Part shown: positions 1-8,340 of the stretch, piece by piece
Layout: each line of letters begins with the position of its first letter
Numbering within the stretch: position 1 is the stretch's first letter
DNA from: Streptomyces sp. T39
GTDB taxonomy: Bacteria; Actinomycetota; Actinomycetes; Streptomycetales; Streptomycetaceae
Reading direction: 5' to 3'
DNA length: 53,413 nt
Assembly: GCF_008042045.1 (NCBI RefSeq)
Contig: NZ_RDBP01000012.1
Location: 2,890,466 to 2,943,878, forward strand
The notes under the pieces: generated by a model
Databases searched by the model: none
Seen by the model: only the letters and a program-made list of their open reading frames with translations
Told to the model about the DNA's origin: nothing
Position numbers and translations under genes: made by a program

Positions 1-79
1 GGCGAGGACGATTGCGCCGCGCGGCCGGATACCCTGGAGGGCGATCCAACGCCCCCGACTCCTGAGGACCGACGCCGCC

Positions 80-1630
80 GTGTTCGACACTCTCTCCGAT
101 CGCCTCTCAGCGACCTTCAAGAACCTGCGTGGCAAGGGGCGCCTGTCCGAGGCCGACATCGACGGCGCGGCCCGGGAAATCCGCATCGCCCTGCTCGAGG
201 CCGACGTCGCCCTGCCCGTCGTCCGGGAGTTCATCAAGCAGGTCAAGACCCGCTCGCTGGGCGCCGAGGTCTCCAAGGCGCTCAACCCGAGCCAGCAGGT
301 CATCAAGATCGTCAACGAAGAGCTGGTGGGGATCCTCGGCGGGGAGACCCGGCGCCTGCGGTTCGCCAAGACCGCACCGACGGTGATCATGCTCGCCGGC
401 CTCCAGGGCGCGGGCAAGACCACCCTGGCCGGAAAGCTCGGCCTGTGGCTGAAGGGCCAGGGCCACTCGCCGCTGCTCGTCGCCTGCGACCTCCAGCGCC
501 CCAACGCCGTCACCCAGCTCTCGGTCGTCGCCGAGCGCGCGGGCGTGGGCTTCTACGGCCCGCAGCCGGGCAACGGCGTCGGCGACCCGGTCCAGGTCGC
601 CAAGGACTCCGTCGAGTACGCGCGCACCAAGCAGTACGACATCGTGATCGTCGACACCGCCGGCCGCCTCGGCATCGACCAGGAGCTGATGGAGCAGGCC
701 GCGGACATCCGCGACGCCGTCCAGCCCGACGAGGTCCTCTTCGTCGTCGACGCCATGATCGGTCAGGACGCGGTCAACACCGCCGAGGCGTTCCGCGACG
801 GCGTGGGCTTCGACGGCGTCGTCCTGTCCAAGCTCGACGGCGACGCCCGTGGCGGTGCCGCGCTCTCCATCGCGCACGTCACCGGCAAGCAGATCATGTT
901 CGCCTCCAACGGCGAGAAGCTGGACGAGTTCGACGCGTTCCACCCGGACCGCATGGCGTCCCGCATCCTCGGCATGGGCGACATGCTCTCGCTGATCGAG
1001 AAGGCCGAGCAGACCTTCAGCCAGGAAGAGGCCGCCAAGATGGCCTCCAAGCTGGCGAGCAGCAAGGGCAAGGAGTTCACGCTCGACGACTTCCTCGCCC
1101 AGATGGAGCAGGTCCGCAAGATGGGCTCCATCAGCAAGCTGCTCGGCATGCTGCCGGGCATGGCCCAGATGAAGGACCAGATCAACAACATCGACGAGCG
1201 CGACGTGGACCGCACGGCCGCGATCATCAAGTCGATGACCCCGGGCGAGCGCACGGACCCGACGATCATCAACGGCTCCCGCCGCGCCCGTATCGCGCGC
1301 GGTTCCGGCGTCGACGTCAGCGCCGTGAAGAACCTCGTCGAGCGCTTCTTCGAGGCGCGCAAGATGATGTCGCGGATGGCCCAGGGCGGCGGCATGCCGG
1401 GGATGCCCGGCATCCCGGGCATGGGCGGTGGCCCCGGCCGGCAGAAGAAGCAGCAGAAGCAGGCCAAGGGCAAGCGCAAGAGCGGCAACCCGATGAAGCG
1501 CAAGGCCGAGGAGGCCGAGGCCGCGGCACGACGCGAGCAGGCCCAGCAGGGCGGCGCGTTCGGGCTTCCGGCGGGGGAGCCCGGCAAGGACTTCGAACTG
1601 CCCGAGGAGTTCAAGAAGTTCATGGGCTGA
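80..1630 (+). CDS. ffh: Signal recognition particle protein Ffh (SRP54)
   Basis: GTPase of the signal recognition particle. It binds signal sequences of nascent membrane and secreted proteins together with SRP RNA and docks with FtsY. Seen: N-terminal helical bundle (residues 1-95), P-loop GLQGAGKTT near residue 110, DTAGR near 193, SKLDGDARGG near 250, and a methionine-rich M domain from about 300 on. The C-terminus has a Gly/Met/Pro run (GMPGMPGIPGMGGG) followed by a long Lys/Gln/Glu-rich tail, common in actinobacteria. At 516 aa it is full length. GTG start at 80; there is no strong Shine-Dalgarno. It is followed by strong hairpins and a convergent gene, so it is probably monocistronic. 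Confidence 0.97.
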   Translation: MFDTLSDRLSATFKNLRGKGRLSEADIDGAAREIRIALLEADVALPVVREFIKQVKTRSLGAEVSKALNPSQQVIKIVNEELVGILGGETRRLRFAKTAPTVIMLAGLQGAGKTTLAGKLGLWLKGQGHSPLLVACDLQRPNAVTQLSVVAERAGVGFYGPQPGNGVGDPVQVAKDSVEYARTKQYDIVIVDTAGRLGIDQELMEQAADIRDAVQPDEVLFVVDAMIGQDAVNTAEAFRDGVGFDGVVLSKLDGDARGGAALSIAHVTGKQIMFASNGEKLDEFDAFHPDRMASRILGMGDMLSLIEKAEQTFSQEEAAKMASKLASSKGKEFTLDDFLAQMEQVRKMGSISKLLGMLPGMAQMKDQINNIDERDVDRTAAIIKSMTPGERTDPTIINGSRRARIARGSGVDVSAVKNLVERFFEARKMMSRMAQGGGMPGMPGIPGMGGGPGRQKKQQKQAKGKRKSGNPMKRKAEEAEAAARREQAQQGGAFGLPAGEPGKDFELPEEFKKFMG

Positions 1631-1692
1631 GCCCTCGCGACGGCCCCGGGTTCATCCGGCCGGGCGACCGCGACGGCCGGCGGTTCGTCGGT

Positions 1693-1716
1693 CCGGGCCC
1701 GCCGCGGCGGGCCCGG
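1693..1716. terminator. Perfect 24-bp GC palindrome after ffh
   Basis: CCGGGCCCGCCG is followed directly by its exact reverse complement, giving a very stable hairpin 63 nt after the ffh stop. There is no U-tract, which is usual for Streptomyces terminators. It is the first of two hairpins in the ffh/methyltransferase gap. Confidence 0.5.
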
Positions 1717-1784
1717 GTCTCATCGGGCCGGGCCCCCCGGGTTCCAGCGGTTCACGGGCCGTGCCACTGCGCACCGGCCCGCGC

Positions 1785-1820
1785 AAGGGGCCCGCGACCG
1801 TCACCGGTTGCGGGCCCCTT
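1785..1820. terminator. Bidirectional terminator between ffh and the convergent methyltransferase gene
   Basis: The stem AAGGGGCCCGCGACC pairs with GGTTGCGGGCCCCTT (one G-T wobble) across the loop GTCACC. The AA/TT ends give A- and T-rich flanks on both strands. It lies between two convergent genes and fits a shared terminator. Confidence 0.75.
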
Positions 1821-1850
1821 CCGCGCTCTCCCGTCCGGCCCTCCGCGCTC

Positions 1851-2735
1851 TCAGGGGGTGCGGGCGATCAGATAACGGAAGACGTTCGGCATCCAGACCG
1901 TCCCGTCGGGCCTGCGGTACGGGTGCAGCGCCTCGGTGATCTCCTTGGCGACCTGGCCGGTGTCGCTGTCGCGCACCGCGGCGTCGTACAGGCCGGTCGA
2001 CATCAGCCCGCGCACCGCGCTGTCCGCGTCCGCGTACCCGAAGGGGCAGGCGACCCGGCCCGAGCCGTCCGGGCGCAGGCCCGCACGGGCCGCCACGTCC
2101 TCCAGACCGTCCCGCGGGGACTCGGGCACGCTCCGCCTGCCCGACCGGCCCTTGTGCGCCACCCGCAGCACACCGGACGTGGCGCACCGCTCCGGCGGCC
2201 CCCATCCGGTGAGCACCACCGCGGCGCCGCGCTCCGCGCCGGCGACGGCCGCCCGCAGGGCCGGCTCCAGCCACCGGGCGTCCCCCGCGCCGCCGCCGAT
2301 CGGCTGGAAGGCGGTGACCAGGTTCCAGGCGGGGCGACGGGCGTCGTGGAGCCCTTCGGTCCCCGACACCAGCCGCGCGTCCACGGGCGCCGTGCCCGAG
2401 GCGGTCAGCCGCTCCCTGGCCAGTGCCAGCCTGCCGGGGTCGTCGTCGGCGCCCGTCACCGATGCGCCGCGCGCGGCGGCGATCAGCAGGGCGAGGCCCG
2501 AGCCGCAGCCGAGACCGAGCAGCCGGGATCCGGCGCCGACCTCCAGCCGTGCGTACACCGCCTCGTACAGCGGTACCAGCATGCGCTCCTGGATCTCGGC
2601 CCAGTCCCGGGCCCGTGCCTCCGCGAGGACGTCCGGGGCGTCGTGCCCGGCCGAAGCGGCCTGATCCGTCTGTGCAGTCCGAGGAGAGGACGCCGACGCC
2701 GTGCGGTGCCGGTTCCGGACGAGCGTGGATGCCAT
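1851..2735 (-). CDS. Class I SAM-dependent methyltransferase
   Basis: Putative small-molecule methyltransferase, 294 aa from the ATG at 2735 (MASTLVRN...). Seen: a Rossmann glycine-rich motif LLGLGCGSGLALL near residue 68, followed by an acidic strand end (GADDDPGR), as in class I SAM-binding folds; the rest has no motif that names a substrate. The first ~35 residues are Ser/Arg/Ala-rich and probably disordered. The start is chosen because the reading frame upstream has poor coding character; an internal start is possible. The gene is convergent with ffh and divergent from proS. Substrate unknown. Confidence 0.75.
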   Translation of the reverse strand: MASTLVRNRHRTASASSPRTAQTDQAASAGHDAPDVLAEARARDWAEIQERMLVPLYEAVYARLEVGAGSRLLGLGCGSGLALLIAAARGASVTGADDDPGRLALARERLTASGTAPVDARLVSGTEGLHDARRPAWNLVTAFQPIGGGAGDARWLEPALRAAVAGAERGAAVVLTGWGPPERCATSGVLRVAHKGRSGRRSVPESPRDGLEDVAARAGLRPDGSGRVACPFGYADADSAVRGLMSTGLYDAAVRDSDTGQVAKEITEALHPYRRPDGTVWMPNVFRYLIARTP

Positions 2736-2943
2736 CAATACGCCCCATTCCGCCGTGAGAGTCGGTTGTGCCCCGAAGGGCAGGCCCCTGGTGCGTTCGT
2801 ACCGCGCCTTCCGTATGCCAGGGAACTGCGCGGGCGGCCCCGCGTCCAGGGGTTGTGCGGCATTGCTTGCGCGCCCGGTGCGTGCGCCCCGGGGCACATG
2901 GCCGATTCCCGTCCCGGTCCCATGTCGCCGTACCATGCGCGCC

Positions 2944-4356
2944 ATGGCCAAGACACCTGTGCTGACACCCCAGGCGGAGGACTTCCCGCGCTGGTACCAG
3001 GACCTGATCAACAAAGCCGAACTGGCGGACAACGGCCCGGTGCGCGGCACCATGGTCATCCGACCGTACGGCTACGGCCTGTGGGAGCGGATGCAGCACG
3101 AGATGGACGCCCGCATCAAGAACGCGGGCGCTCAGAACGCCTACTTCCCGCTCTTCATCCCCCAGTCTTACCTGACTCGCGAGGCTGAGCACGTCGAGGG
3201 CTTCGCGCCCGAACTCGCGGTGGTCACCCACGGCGGCGGCAAGGAGCTCGAGGAGCCGGTCGTGGTGCGGCCGACCTCCGAGACGATCATCAACGACTAC
3301 TTCTCCAAATGGGTGCAGAGCTACCGCGACCTGCCCCTGCTGATCAATCAGTGGGCCAACGTGGTCCGCTGGGAGATGCGGCCCCGCGTCTTCCTGCGCA
3401 CGACCGAGTTCCTCTGGCAGGAGGGCCACACCGCCCACGCCACCTACGAGGACGCCCGCGACTACGCCGCGTACATCCACCGGGAGGTGTACGCGGACTT
3501 CATGGTCAACGTGCTCGGCATCGACGTCGTGCTCGGCCGCAAGACGCCCAGGGAGCGCTTCGCAGGGGCGATCAACACCCTCACCCTCGAAGGGATGATG
3601 GGCGACGGCAAGGCGCTCCAGATGGGCACCAGCCACGAGCTCGGCACCAACTTCGCCAAGGCGTTCCAGACCCGCTACCTGACGGCCGACGGCCGCCAGG
3701 AGCTGGTGTGGCAGACCTCGTGGGGCACCTCGACCCGGATGGTCGGCGGTCTGATCATGTCGCACGGCGACGACAACGGGCTGCGCGTGCCGCCGCGGCT
3801 CGCGGCGGTCCAGGTCGTGGTCATGGCGATCAAGGGCGAGGAGTCGGTCGCCCGGGTCCGGGAGCTGGGCGGCACGCTCCGGGCGGCCGGGCTGCGCGTC
3901 CATGTCGACGACCGGGTGGACACCCCCTTCGGGCGCCGGGCGGTGGACTGGGAGCTCAAGGGTGTGCCGGTGCGGATCGAGATCGGGCCGCGCGACCTGG
4001 AGGCGGGCACCGCGATGCTGGTCCGCCGCATCCCGGGCGGGAAGGAGGCGGTCCCCGCCGACGCGCTGACCGCCCTGCTGCCCAAGGTCCTGGAGGACGA
4101 CCAGGCCCTGCTGCTGGAGCAGTCCCGTCGTCGCCGCGAGTCCCGCACGACCGACGTCTCGACGGTCGAGGAGGCCGCCGCGGCGGCCGCCGCGGGCGGC
4201 TGGGCGCGGATCCCCTGGGCGGTGCTGGGCGAGGAGGGCGAGGCGAAGCTCGCCGAGCAGGCGGTGTCCGTGCGCTGCCTGGTCGCCGAGGACGGGTCGG
4301 TGCCGGAGGCCGACGACGCCCCCGGTACCGTCGCCCTCGTGGCGCGCGCCTACTGA
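2944..4356 (+). CDS. proS: Proline--tRNA ligase, archaeal/eukaryal type
   Basis: Class II aminoacyl-tRNA synthetase charging tRNA-Pro. Seen: N-terminal WYQDLINKAEL, motif 1 region around RGTMVIRPYGYGLWERMQ, motif 2 region RPRVFLRTTEFLWQEGHTAH, motif 3 region GGLIMSHGDDNGLRVPPRLA, then an HGTP anticodon-binding domain and a C-terminal domain ending in tyrosine. At 470 aa, with no editing-domain insertion between motifs 2 and 3, it is the archaeal/eukaryal (type 3) form rather than the ~570-aa bacterial form. The C-terminal domain lacks the four-cysteine zinc site of many relatives. Start ATG 2944 (MAKTPVL); an in-frame ATG at 2935 is an alternative, and neither has a clear Shine-Dalgarno. Strong terminator follows. 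Confidence 0.95.
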   Translation: MAKTPVLTPQAEDFPRWYQDLINKAELADNGPVRGTMVIRPYGYGLWERMQHEMDARIKNAGAQNAYFPLFIPQSYLTREAEHVEGFAPELAVVTHGGGKELEEPVVVRPTSETIINDYFSKWVQSYRDLPLLINQWANVVRWEMRPRVFLRTTEFLWQEGHTAHATYEDARDYAAYIHREVYADFMVNVLGIDVVLGRKTPRERFAGAINTLTLEGMMGDGKALQMGTSHELGTNFAKAFQTRYLTADGRQELVWQTSWGTSTRMVGGLIMSHGDDNGLRVPPRLAAVQVVVMAIKGEESVARVRELGGTLRAAGLRVHVDDRVDTPFGRRAVDWELKGVPVRIEIGPRDLEAGTAMLVRRIPGGKEAVPADALTALLPKVLEDDQALLLEQSRRRRESRTTDVSTVEEAAAAAAAGGWARIPWAVLGEEGEAKLAEQAVSVRCLVAEDGSVPEADDAPGTVALVARAY

Positions 4357-4364
4357 GCCGTCCC

Positions 4365-4404
4365 GCTCCGGCGGGCGCGCCGCGGCCGGCGCGCCCGCCG
4401 GAGC
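4365..4404 (+). terminator. Strong hairpin terminator after proS
   Basis: Perfect 17-bp stem, GCTCCGGCGGGCGCGCC with its exact reverse complement, around the hexanucleotide loop GCGGCC. It begins 9 nt after the proS stop and isolates proS from the genes downstream. Confidence 0.8.
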
Positions 4405-4601
4405 GCCCGGGCCCGTACGCGCGCACTCCGTGGGCGTGAGCGGGGGCCGCGGGGCGCGCGAGGCGAGCTGTACGCTCCCTGGCGTGCGCAGGGCGCGCAG
4501 CCGCGTGGTTACGCACCACCTTACGGTGAGCTGTGCGCCTTCTCCGGGGATCCGCCCACCCGACCCCCTCGGCGGCATCGGCCGCGAACTGACGGGTACG
4601 T

Positions 4602-4614
4602 GCAAAATATTTGC
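4602..4614. promoter_or_regulatory. AT-rich inverted repeat upstream of the SprT-like gene
   Basis: GCAAA-ATA-TTTGC, arms of 5 bp around 3 bp, an unusually AT-rich patch in a ~70% GC sequence, about 48 bp upstream of the gene start at 4662. It could be an operator or part of a promoter. Apart from the terminator at 4365-4404 I see nothing else in the 305-bp gap after proS. Confidence 0.35.
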
Positions 4615-4661
4615 GATGCCCCGGAATGGAACCCGGGGGGCTTCCGGCTCGTTGTCACGAC

Positions 4662-5255
4662 GTGAGCACGACACCACCTGTTCTCGCCGCAGAGCTGGCA
4701 CAGGCGTGGGCCGACATTCAGCGGCACCACCCCGAACTGCCGGATCTGGCCGCGCCAGAGTCCCTGATCGGAGAGTCCTCGTCCGCCTGTGGCGCCGAGC
4801 TCTCCTTCGAGCGACTGCTCCACGAGGCAGTCCACGGCATCGCCGCCGCGCGAGGAGTCCGCGACACCTCGCGCGCCGGCCGCTACCACAACCGCCGCTT
4901 CCTCGCGATCGCCGAGGAGATGGGCCTCGACCACCCCGAGGAGCCGCACCCGAGCAGCGGTTTCTCCCTGGTCACGCTCAACCCCGAGGCCAAGCGGCGG
5001 TACCGCCCCACCATCGAGCGGCTGCAGCGCGCCCTCAAGGCGCACACCGCGGCGACGGCGTCCGACACCAAGCGCTCTTTCCGGGGGCCGGCCGCACGGC
5101 ACGGTTCGTCCGGCGGCGGTGTGCGGGTCAAGGCCGTCTGCGACTGCGGCCGCAACGTCAGAGTCGTCCCGTCCGTCCTCGCCCAGGCGCCCATCGTCTG
5201 CGGCGGCTGCGGCAAACCGTTCCGCATCCCGGAAGTCGTCGGCGCGGCGAGCTGA
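4662..5255 (+). CDS. SprT-like putative zinc metallopeptidase with C-terminal zinc ribbon
   Basis: 197-aa protein usually left as hypothetical. Seen: an HExxH motif (LLHEAVHG) near residue 53, followed about 20 residues later by GRYHNRRFLAIAEEMGL, the arrangement found in SprT-like domains of phage and actinobacterial proteins. A C-terminal CDCG...CGGC four-cysteine zinc ribbon lies near residues 163-186. The middle (residues ~125-155) is Ser/Gly/Arg-rich. GTG start at 4662 chosen because codon bias and similarity begin at STTPPVLAAELAQAWADI; the frame is open upstream to 4611. It precedes the rpsP cluster on the same strand, but a 243-bp gap with its own promoter-like site separates them. 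Peptidase activity is inferred only. Confidence 0.65.
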   Translation: MSTTPPVLAAELAQAWADIQRHHPELPDLAAPESLIGESSSACGAELSFERLLHEAVHGIAAARGVRDTSRAGRYHNRRFLAIAEEMGLDHPEEPHPSSGFSLVTLNPEAKRRYRPTIERLQRALKAHTAATASDTKRSFRGPAARHGSSGGGVRVKAVCDCGRNVRVVPSVLAQAPIVCGGCGKPFRIPEVVGAAS

Positions 5256-5358
5256 GCGGGAGGGGTGCGGGCGAGCGCTCCACCCGCCGGGCCGCGCCGG
5301 CCGCCGACGGGGGCGGACGGCCGTGCCGGGCGGGTGAAGAGCCCCTGCGCGCGTGTGG

Positions 5359-5364
5359 CACAAT
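5359..5364 (+). promoter_or_regulatory. Probable -10 element of the rpsP operon
   Basis: CACAAT within TGTGGCACAATGGC, 135 nt upstream of the rpsP start; no good -35 is visible. It implies a 5' leader of about 130 nt, typical of ribosomal protein operons. The same core (GCACAATGG) occurs at 12439, upstream of the DUF2469 gene. Confidence 0.4.
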
Positions 5365-5498
5365 GGCTAGCTGTACTCGACAGCCGCACAGGAACCCTCT
5401 CGCCTCCGGCTGACGCGTCCATCGGGCACCCGAGTACCGCAACCCCACGTGGCATCTCGTTGTGCCCAACCACGTCAAGACCAGGAGACACCACTCCC

Positions 5499-5942
5499 GT
5501 GGCAGTCAAGATCAAGCTGAAGCGTCTCGGCAAGATTCGCCAGCCCCACTACCGCATCGTCGTCGCCGACTCCCGTACCCGCCGTGACGGCCGGGCCATC
5601 GAGGAGATCGGGCTGTACCACCCGACGTACAACCCCTCGCGCATCGAGGTCGACTCGGAGCGTGCGCAGTACTGGCTGTCCGTCGGCGCCCAGCCGACCG
5701 AGCCGGTCCTCGCCATCCTGAAGCTCACCGGCGACTGGCAGAAGGCCAAGGGCCTGCCCGCCCCGGAGAAGCCGCTGCTGGCCCCGGCCACCAAGGAAGA
5801 CAAGCGCGCCAGCTTCGATGCCTTCGCCAAGGCCATCGAGGGTGACGACGCCAAGGGCGAGGCCATCACGCCGAAGGCCAAGAAGGCCGACAAGAAGGCG
5901 GACGAGGCCGAGGCCGCTCCCGCCGAGTCGACCGAGGCCTGA
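5499..5942 (+). CDS. rpsP: 30S ribosomal protein S16
   Basis: Small-subunit ribosomal protein. Seen: [40 protein letters not shown] and the conserved [15 protein letters not shown]. At 147 aa it has an Ala/Lys/Glu-rich C-terminal extension of about 60 residues beyond the ~82-aa E. coli core, normal for actinobacteria. GTG start at 5499 with AGGAG at 5483-5487; the frame open upstream is noncoding in character. First gene of the rpsP-khpA-rimM-trmD-rplS cluster; khpA follows after 2 nt. Confidence 0.97.
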   Translation: MAVKIKLKRLGKIRQPHYRIVVADSRTRRDGRAIEEIGLYHPTYNPSRIEVDSERAQYWLSVGAQPTEPVLAILKLTGDWQKAKGLPAPEKPLLAPATKEDKRASFDAFAKAIEGDDAKGEAITPKAKKADKKADEAEAAPAESTEA

Positions 5943-5944
5943 GC

Positions 5945-6184
5945 ATGCTCGAGGAGGCTCTCGAGCACCTCGTGAAGGGCATCGTCGACAATCCGGACGA
6001 GGTACAGGTCGCCTCGCGCAATCTGCGCCGCGGCCGTGTGCTGGAGGTCCGGGTGCACCCCGACGATCTCGGCAAGGTGATCGGCCGCAACGGCCGCACC
6101 GCGCGTGCCCTGCGCACCGTCGTGGGCGCCATCGGCGGCCGTGGCATCCGCGTCGACCTCGTCGACGTGGACCAGGTCAGCTGA
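5945..6184 (+). CDS. khpA: KH-domain RNA-binding protein KhpA
   Basis: 79-aa single KH-domain protein. The GxxG loop is seen in DLGKVIGRNGRTARALRTVV (residues ~40-60), the RNA-contact signature of type II KH domains. The family binds RNA broadly and is almost always encoded directly after rpsP in Gram-positive bacteria. ATG at 5945, 2 nt after the rpsP stop, so translation is probably coupled. A hairpin follows before rimM. Confidence 0.93.
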   Translation: MLEEALEHLVKGIVDNPDEVQVASRNLRRGRVLEVRVHPDDLGKVIGRNGRTARALRTVVGAIGGRGIRVDLVDVDQVS

Positions 6185-6197
6185 ACTGAAGTGGAAC

Positions 6198-6227
6198 ACC
6201 GGCCCGGGGGTCCGCCCCGGGGCCGGT
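6198..6227 (+). terminator. Hairpin between khpA and rimM (terminator or attenuator)
   Basis: ACCGGCCCGGGGG pairs with CCCCGGGGCCGGT around TCCG (8 bp, one G-G mismatch, then 4 bp), starting 14 nt after the khpA stop. Inside a conserved operon it is more likely a partial terminator or processing site than a full stop. Confidence 0.5.
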
Positions 6228-6310
6228 CGCAGCACCGGCTCGGGCCGGGGAGGGCTCCAGGGCCCGCCCCGGCCCGTCGTCGTACACGCCGTACCGGTGC
6301 CGTGCCCTCC

Positions 6311-6350
6311 GTCTCCCTGCGTCGCACGGGGTCTCCCTGCGTCGCACGGG
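6311..6350. repeat. Perfect 20-bp tandem duplication upstream of rimM
   Basis: Two exact, adjacent copies of GTCTCCCTGCGTCGCACGGG (6311-6330 and 6331-6350), ending 26 bp before the rimM Shine-Dalgarno. The lack of any divergence suggests a recent slippage event. Confidence 0.9.
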
Positions 6351-6390
6351 CCGGGGCCGGCCGTCCGGGTCAACCGAAGGAGTAGCAAGC

Positions 6391-6948
6391 GTGCAGCTGG
6401 TGGTGGCGCGGATCGGACGCGCCCATGGCATCAGGGGCGAGGTCACCGTCGAGGTGCGCACGGACGAGCCGGAGCTGCGGCTCGGCCCCGGCGCCGTGCT
6501 GGCCACCGACCCGGCCGGCGCGGGCCCGCTGACGATCGCGGCGGGCCGTGTGCACAGCGGCAGACTGCTGCTGCGCTTCGAGGGCGTCTCGGACCGCAAC
6601 GCCGCCGAGGCGCTGCGCAACACGCTGCTCATCGCCGCGGTGGACCCGGAGGAGCTTCCCGAGGACCCCGAGGAGTACTACGACCACCAGCTGATGGACC
6701 TCGACGTCGTCCTCGCCGACGGCACGGAGATCGGGCGGATCACCGAGATCAGCCACCTCCCGTCGCAGGACCTGTTCATCGTCGAACGGCCCGACGGCAG
6801 CGAGGTCATGATCCCCTTCGTCGAGGAGATCGTCTCCGAGATCGACCTGGAGGAGCAGCGGGCCGTCATCACCCCCCCGCCCGGTCTGATCGACGACAGC
6901 CAGGCCGAGATCGCCTCCGCCCGCGACGGGGCACAGGAGGAGTCCTGA
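6391..6948 (+). CDS. rimM: Ribosome maturation factor RimM
   Basis: 16S rRNA processing and 30S assembly factor that binds S19 in the head domain. Seen: [17 protein letters not shown] at the N-terminus (RimM beta-barrel), [18 protein letters not shown], then the PRC-barrel-like C-terminal half with [13 protein letters not shown] and [15 protein letters not shown]. 185 aa, normal length. GTG start at 6391 with GAAGGAG at 6376-6382. The stop overlaps the trmD start (TGATG), so translation is coupled. Confidence 0.97.
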   Translation: MQLVVARIGRAHGIRGEVTVEVRTDEPELRLGPGAVLATDPAGAGPLTIAAGRVHSGRLLLRFEGVSDRNAAEALRNTLLIAAVDPEELPEDPEEYYDHQLMDLDVVLADGTEIGRITEISHLPSQDLFIVERPDGSEVMIPFVEEIVSEIDLEEQRAVITPPPGLIDDSQAEIASARDGAQEES

Positions 6949-7769
6949 TGCGGATCGACGTCGTCACGATCTTCCCCGAGTACCTCGACCCCCTGGACGT
7001 CTCGCTGGTCGGCAAGGCGCGCGCCCGGGGCCGGCTCGGCGTCCAGGTGCACGACCTGCGCGACTGGACGTACGACCGCCACAACACGGTCGACGACACC
7101 CCTTACGGCGGCGGTCCCGGCATGGTCATGAAGACCGGGCCCTGGGGCGAGGCACTCGACGACGTGCTGGCCGGCGGGTACGAGGCCGGAGCCCACGGCC
7201 CCACCCTGGTCGTGCCCACCCCCAGCGGCCGCCCCTTCACCCAGGAGCTGGCCGTCGAGCTCAGCGAGCGCCCCTGGCTCGTCTTCGCCCCCGCCCGCTA
7301 CGAGGGCATCGACCGCCGTGTCGTGGACGAGTACGCGACCCGCATGCCGGTGTACGAGGTGTCCATCGGCGACTACGTGCTGGCCGGCGGGGAGGCCGCC
7401 GTGCTGGTGATCACCGAGGCCGTCGCCCGGCTGCTGCCCGGCGTGCTCGGCAACGCGGAGTCGCACCGCGACGACTCGTTCGCCCCGGGCGCCATGGCCG
7501 ACCTGCTGGAGGGGCCGGTCTACACCAAGCCCCCCGTCTGGCGCGGACGGGAGATCCCGGACGTGCTGGTCAGCGGCCACCACGGCAGGATCGCGCGCTG
7601 GCGCAGGGACGAGGCGTTCCGCCGCACCGCCGCCAACAGGCCCGACCTGATCGAGCGTTGCGACCCGGCCGCCTTCGACAAGAAGGACCGGGAGATCCTC
7701 TCCATGCTCGGCTGGGCCCCCGAGCCCGGCGGACGATTTTGGCGCAGGCCGCAGCTCGTGGAAGAATGA
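6948..7769 (+). CDS. trmD: tRNA (guanine(37)-N1)-methyltransferase TrmD
   Basis: Makes m1G37 in tRNAs next to the anticodon to prevent +1 frameshifting, using SAM in a trefoil-knot fold. Seen: [16 protein letters not shown], the YGGGPGMVMK loop, ARYEGIDRRV, and the knot motif IGDYVLAGGE; C-terminal YTKPPVWRGREIPDVLVSGHH. 273 aa, full length. ATG at 6948 overlaps the rimM stop by one base and is preceded by a strong AGGAGG-type site. rplS follows after 126 nt. Confidence 0.97.
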   Translation: MRIDVVTIFPEYLDPLDVSLVGKARARGRLGVQVHDLRDWTYDRHNTVDDTPYGGGPGMVMKTGPWGEALDDVLAGGYEAGAHGPTLVVPTPSGRPFTQELAVELSERPWLVFAPARYEGIDRRVVDEYATRMPVYEVSIGDYVLAGGEAAVLVITEAVARLLPGVLGNAESHRDDSFAPGAMADLLEGPVYTKPPVWRGREIPDVLVSGHHGRIARWRRDEAFRRTAANRPDLIERCDPAAFDKKDREILSMLGWAPEPGGRFWRRPQLVEE

Positions 7770-7895
7770 GCCGCTGCTGTGCGTCCGGCCGGCGCCCCTG
7801 CCACAGGGGGAACGACGCCCGCCCGACGTGAGCACCCCGATCTCATCACGACATTCCGTCGATGACCTGTGGCATCGACGAGGAAGCAGAACACC

Positions 7896-8246
7896 ATGGC
7901 CCACCTGCTCGACAACGTCAACGCGGCTTCGCTCCGCTCCGACGTCCCCGCCTTCCGCCCCGGCGACACCGTGAACGTCCACGTCCGCGTCATCGAGGGC
8001 AACCGCTCCCGTATCCAGCAGTTCAAGGGCGTCGTCATCCGCCGCCAGGGCGCGGGCGTGAGCGAGACCTTCACGGTCCGCAAGGTCTCCTTCTCCGTCG
8101 GCGTCGAGCGCACCTTCCCGGTGCACAGCCCGATCTTCGAGAAGATCGAGCTCGTCACCCGCGGTGACGTCCGTCGCGCCAAGCTCTACTACCTCCGCGA
8201 GCTGCGCGGCAAGGCCGCCAAGATCAAGGAGAAGCGCGACAACTGA
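7896..8246 (+). CDS. rplS: 50S ribosomal protein L19
   Basis: Large-subunit protein at the 30S-50S interface. Seen: [32 protein letters not shown] and [16 protein letters not shown], all diagnostic. 116 aa, normal. ATG at 7896 chosen over the upstream in-frame ATG because [12 protein letters not shown] is the family N-terminus and GAGGAAG lies just upstream. Last gene of the translation cluster; the signal peptidase array begins about 90 nt downstream. Confidence 0.97.
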   Translation: MAHLLDNVNAASLRSDVPAFRPGDTVNVHVRVIEGNRSRIQQFKGVVIRRQGAGVSETFTVRKVSFSVGVERTFPVHSPIFEKIELVTRGDVRRAKLYYLRELRGKAAKIKEKRDN

Positions 8247-8273
8247 GCCGTCGCCCGCCCGGCCCCCGACGGC
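8247..8273 (+). terminator. Weak hairpin after rplS
   Basis: GCCGTCG...CGACGGC, 7-bp perfect arms around a 13-nt loop, starting at the first base after the rplS stop. Plausible but weak terminator. Confidence 0.4.
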
Positions 8274-8324
8274 CGGACGGACCCGGAGCTCGCACGCGCG
8301 TCCGGTGTTCACAGGGCGGCCGGA

Positions 8325-8340
8325 TAGGCTTCGCCCCCGA
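8325..8340 (+). promoter_or_regulatory. -10 element and probable leaderless start for the first signal peptidase
   Basis: TAGGCT at 8325-8330 ends 9 nt before the ATG at 8340, so transcription could begin at or next to the start codon. There is no Shine-Dalgarno before this ATG. The -35 region is poor. Confidence 0.45.

Noticed and set aside
1801..4701. 966-codon open frame on the minus strand
   Set aside because: Runs opposite to proS and in a wrong frame over the methyltransferase; composition is Arg/Gly/His-rich as expected for a shadow.
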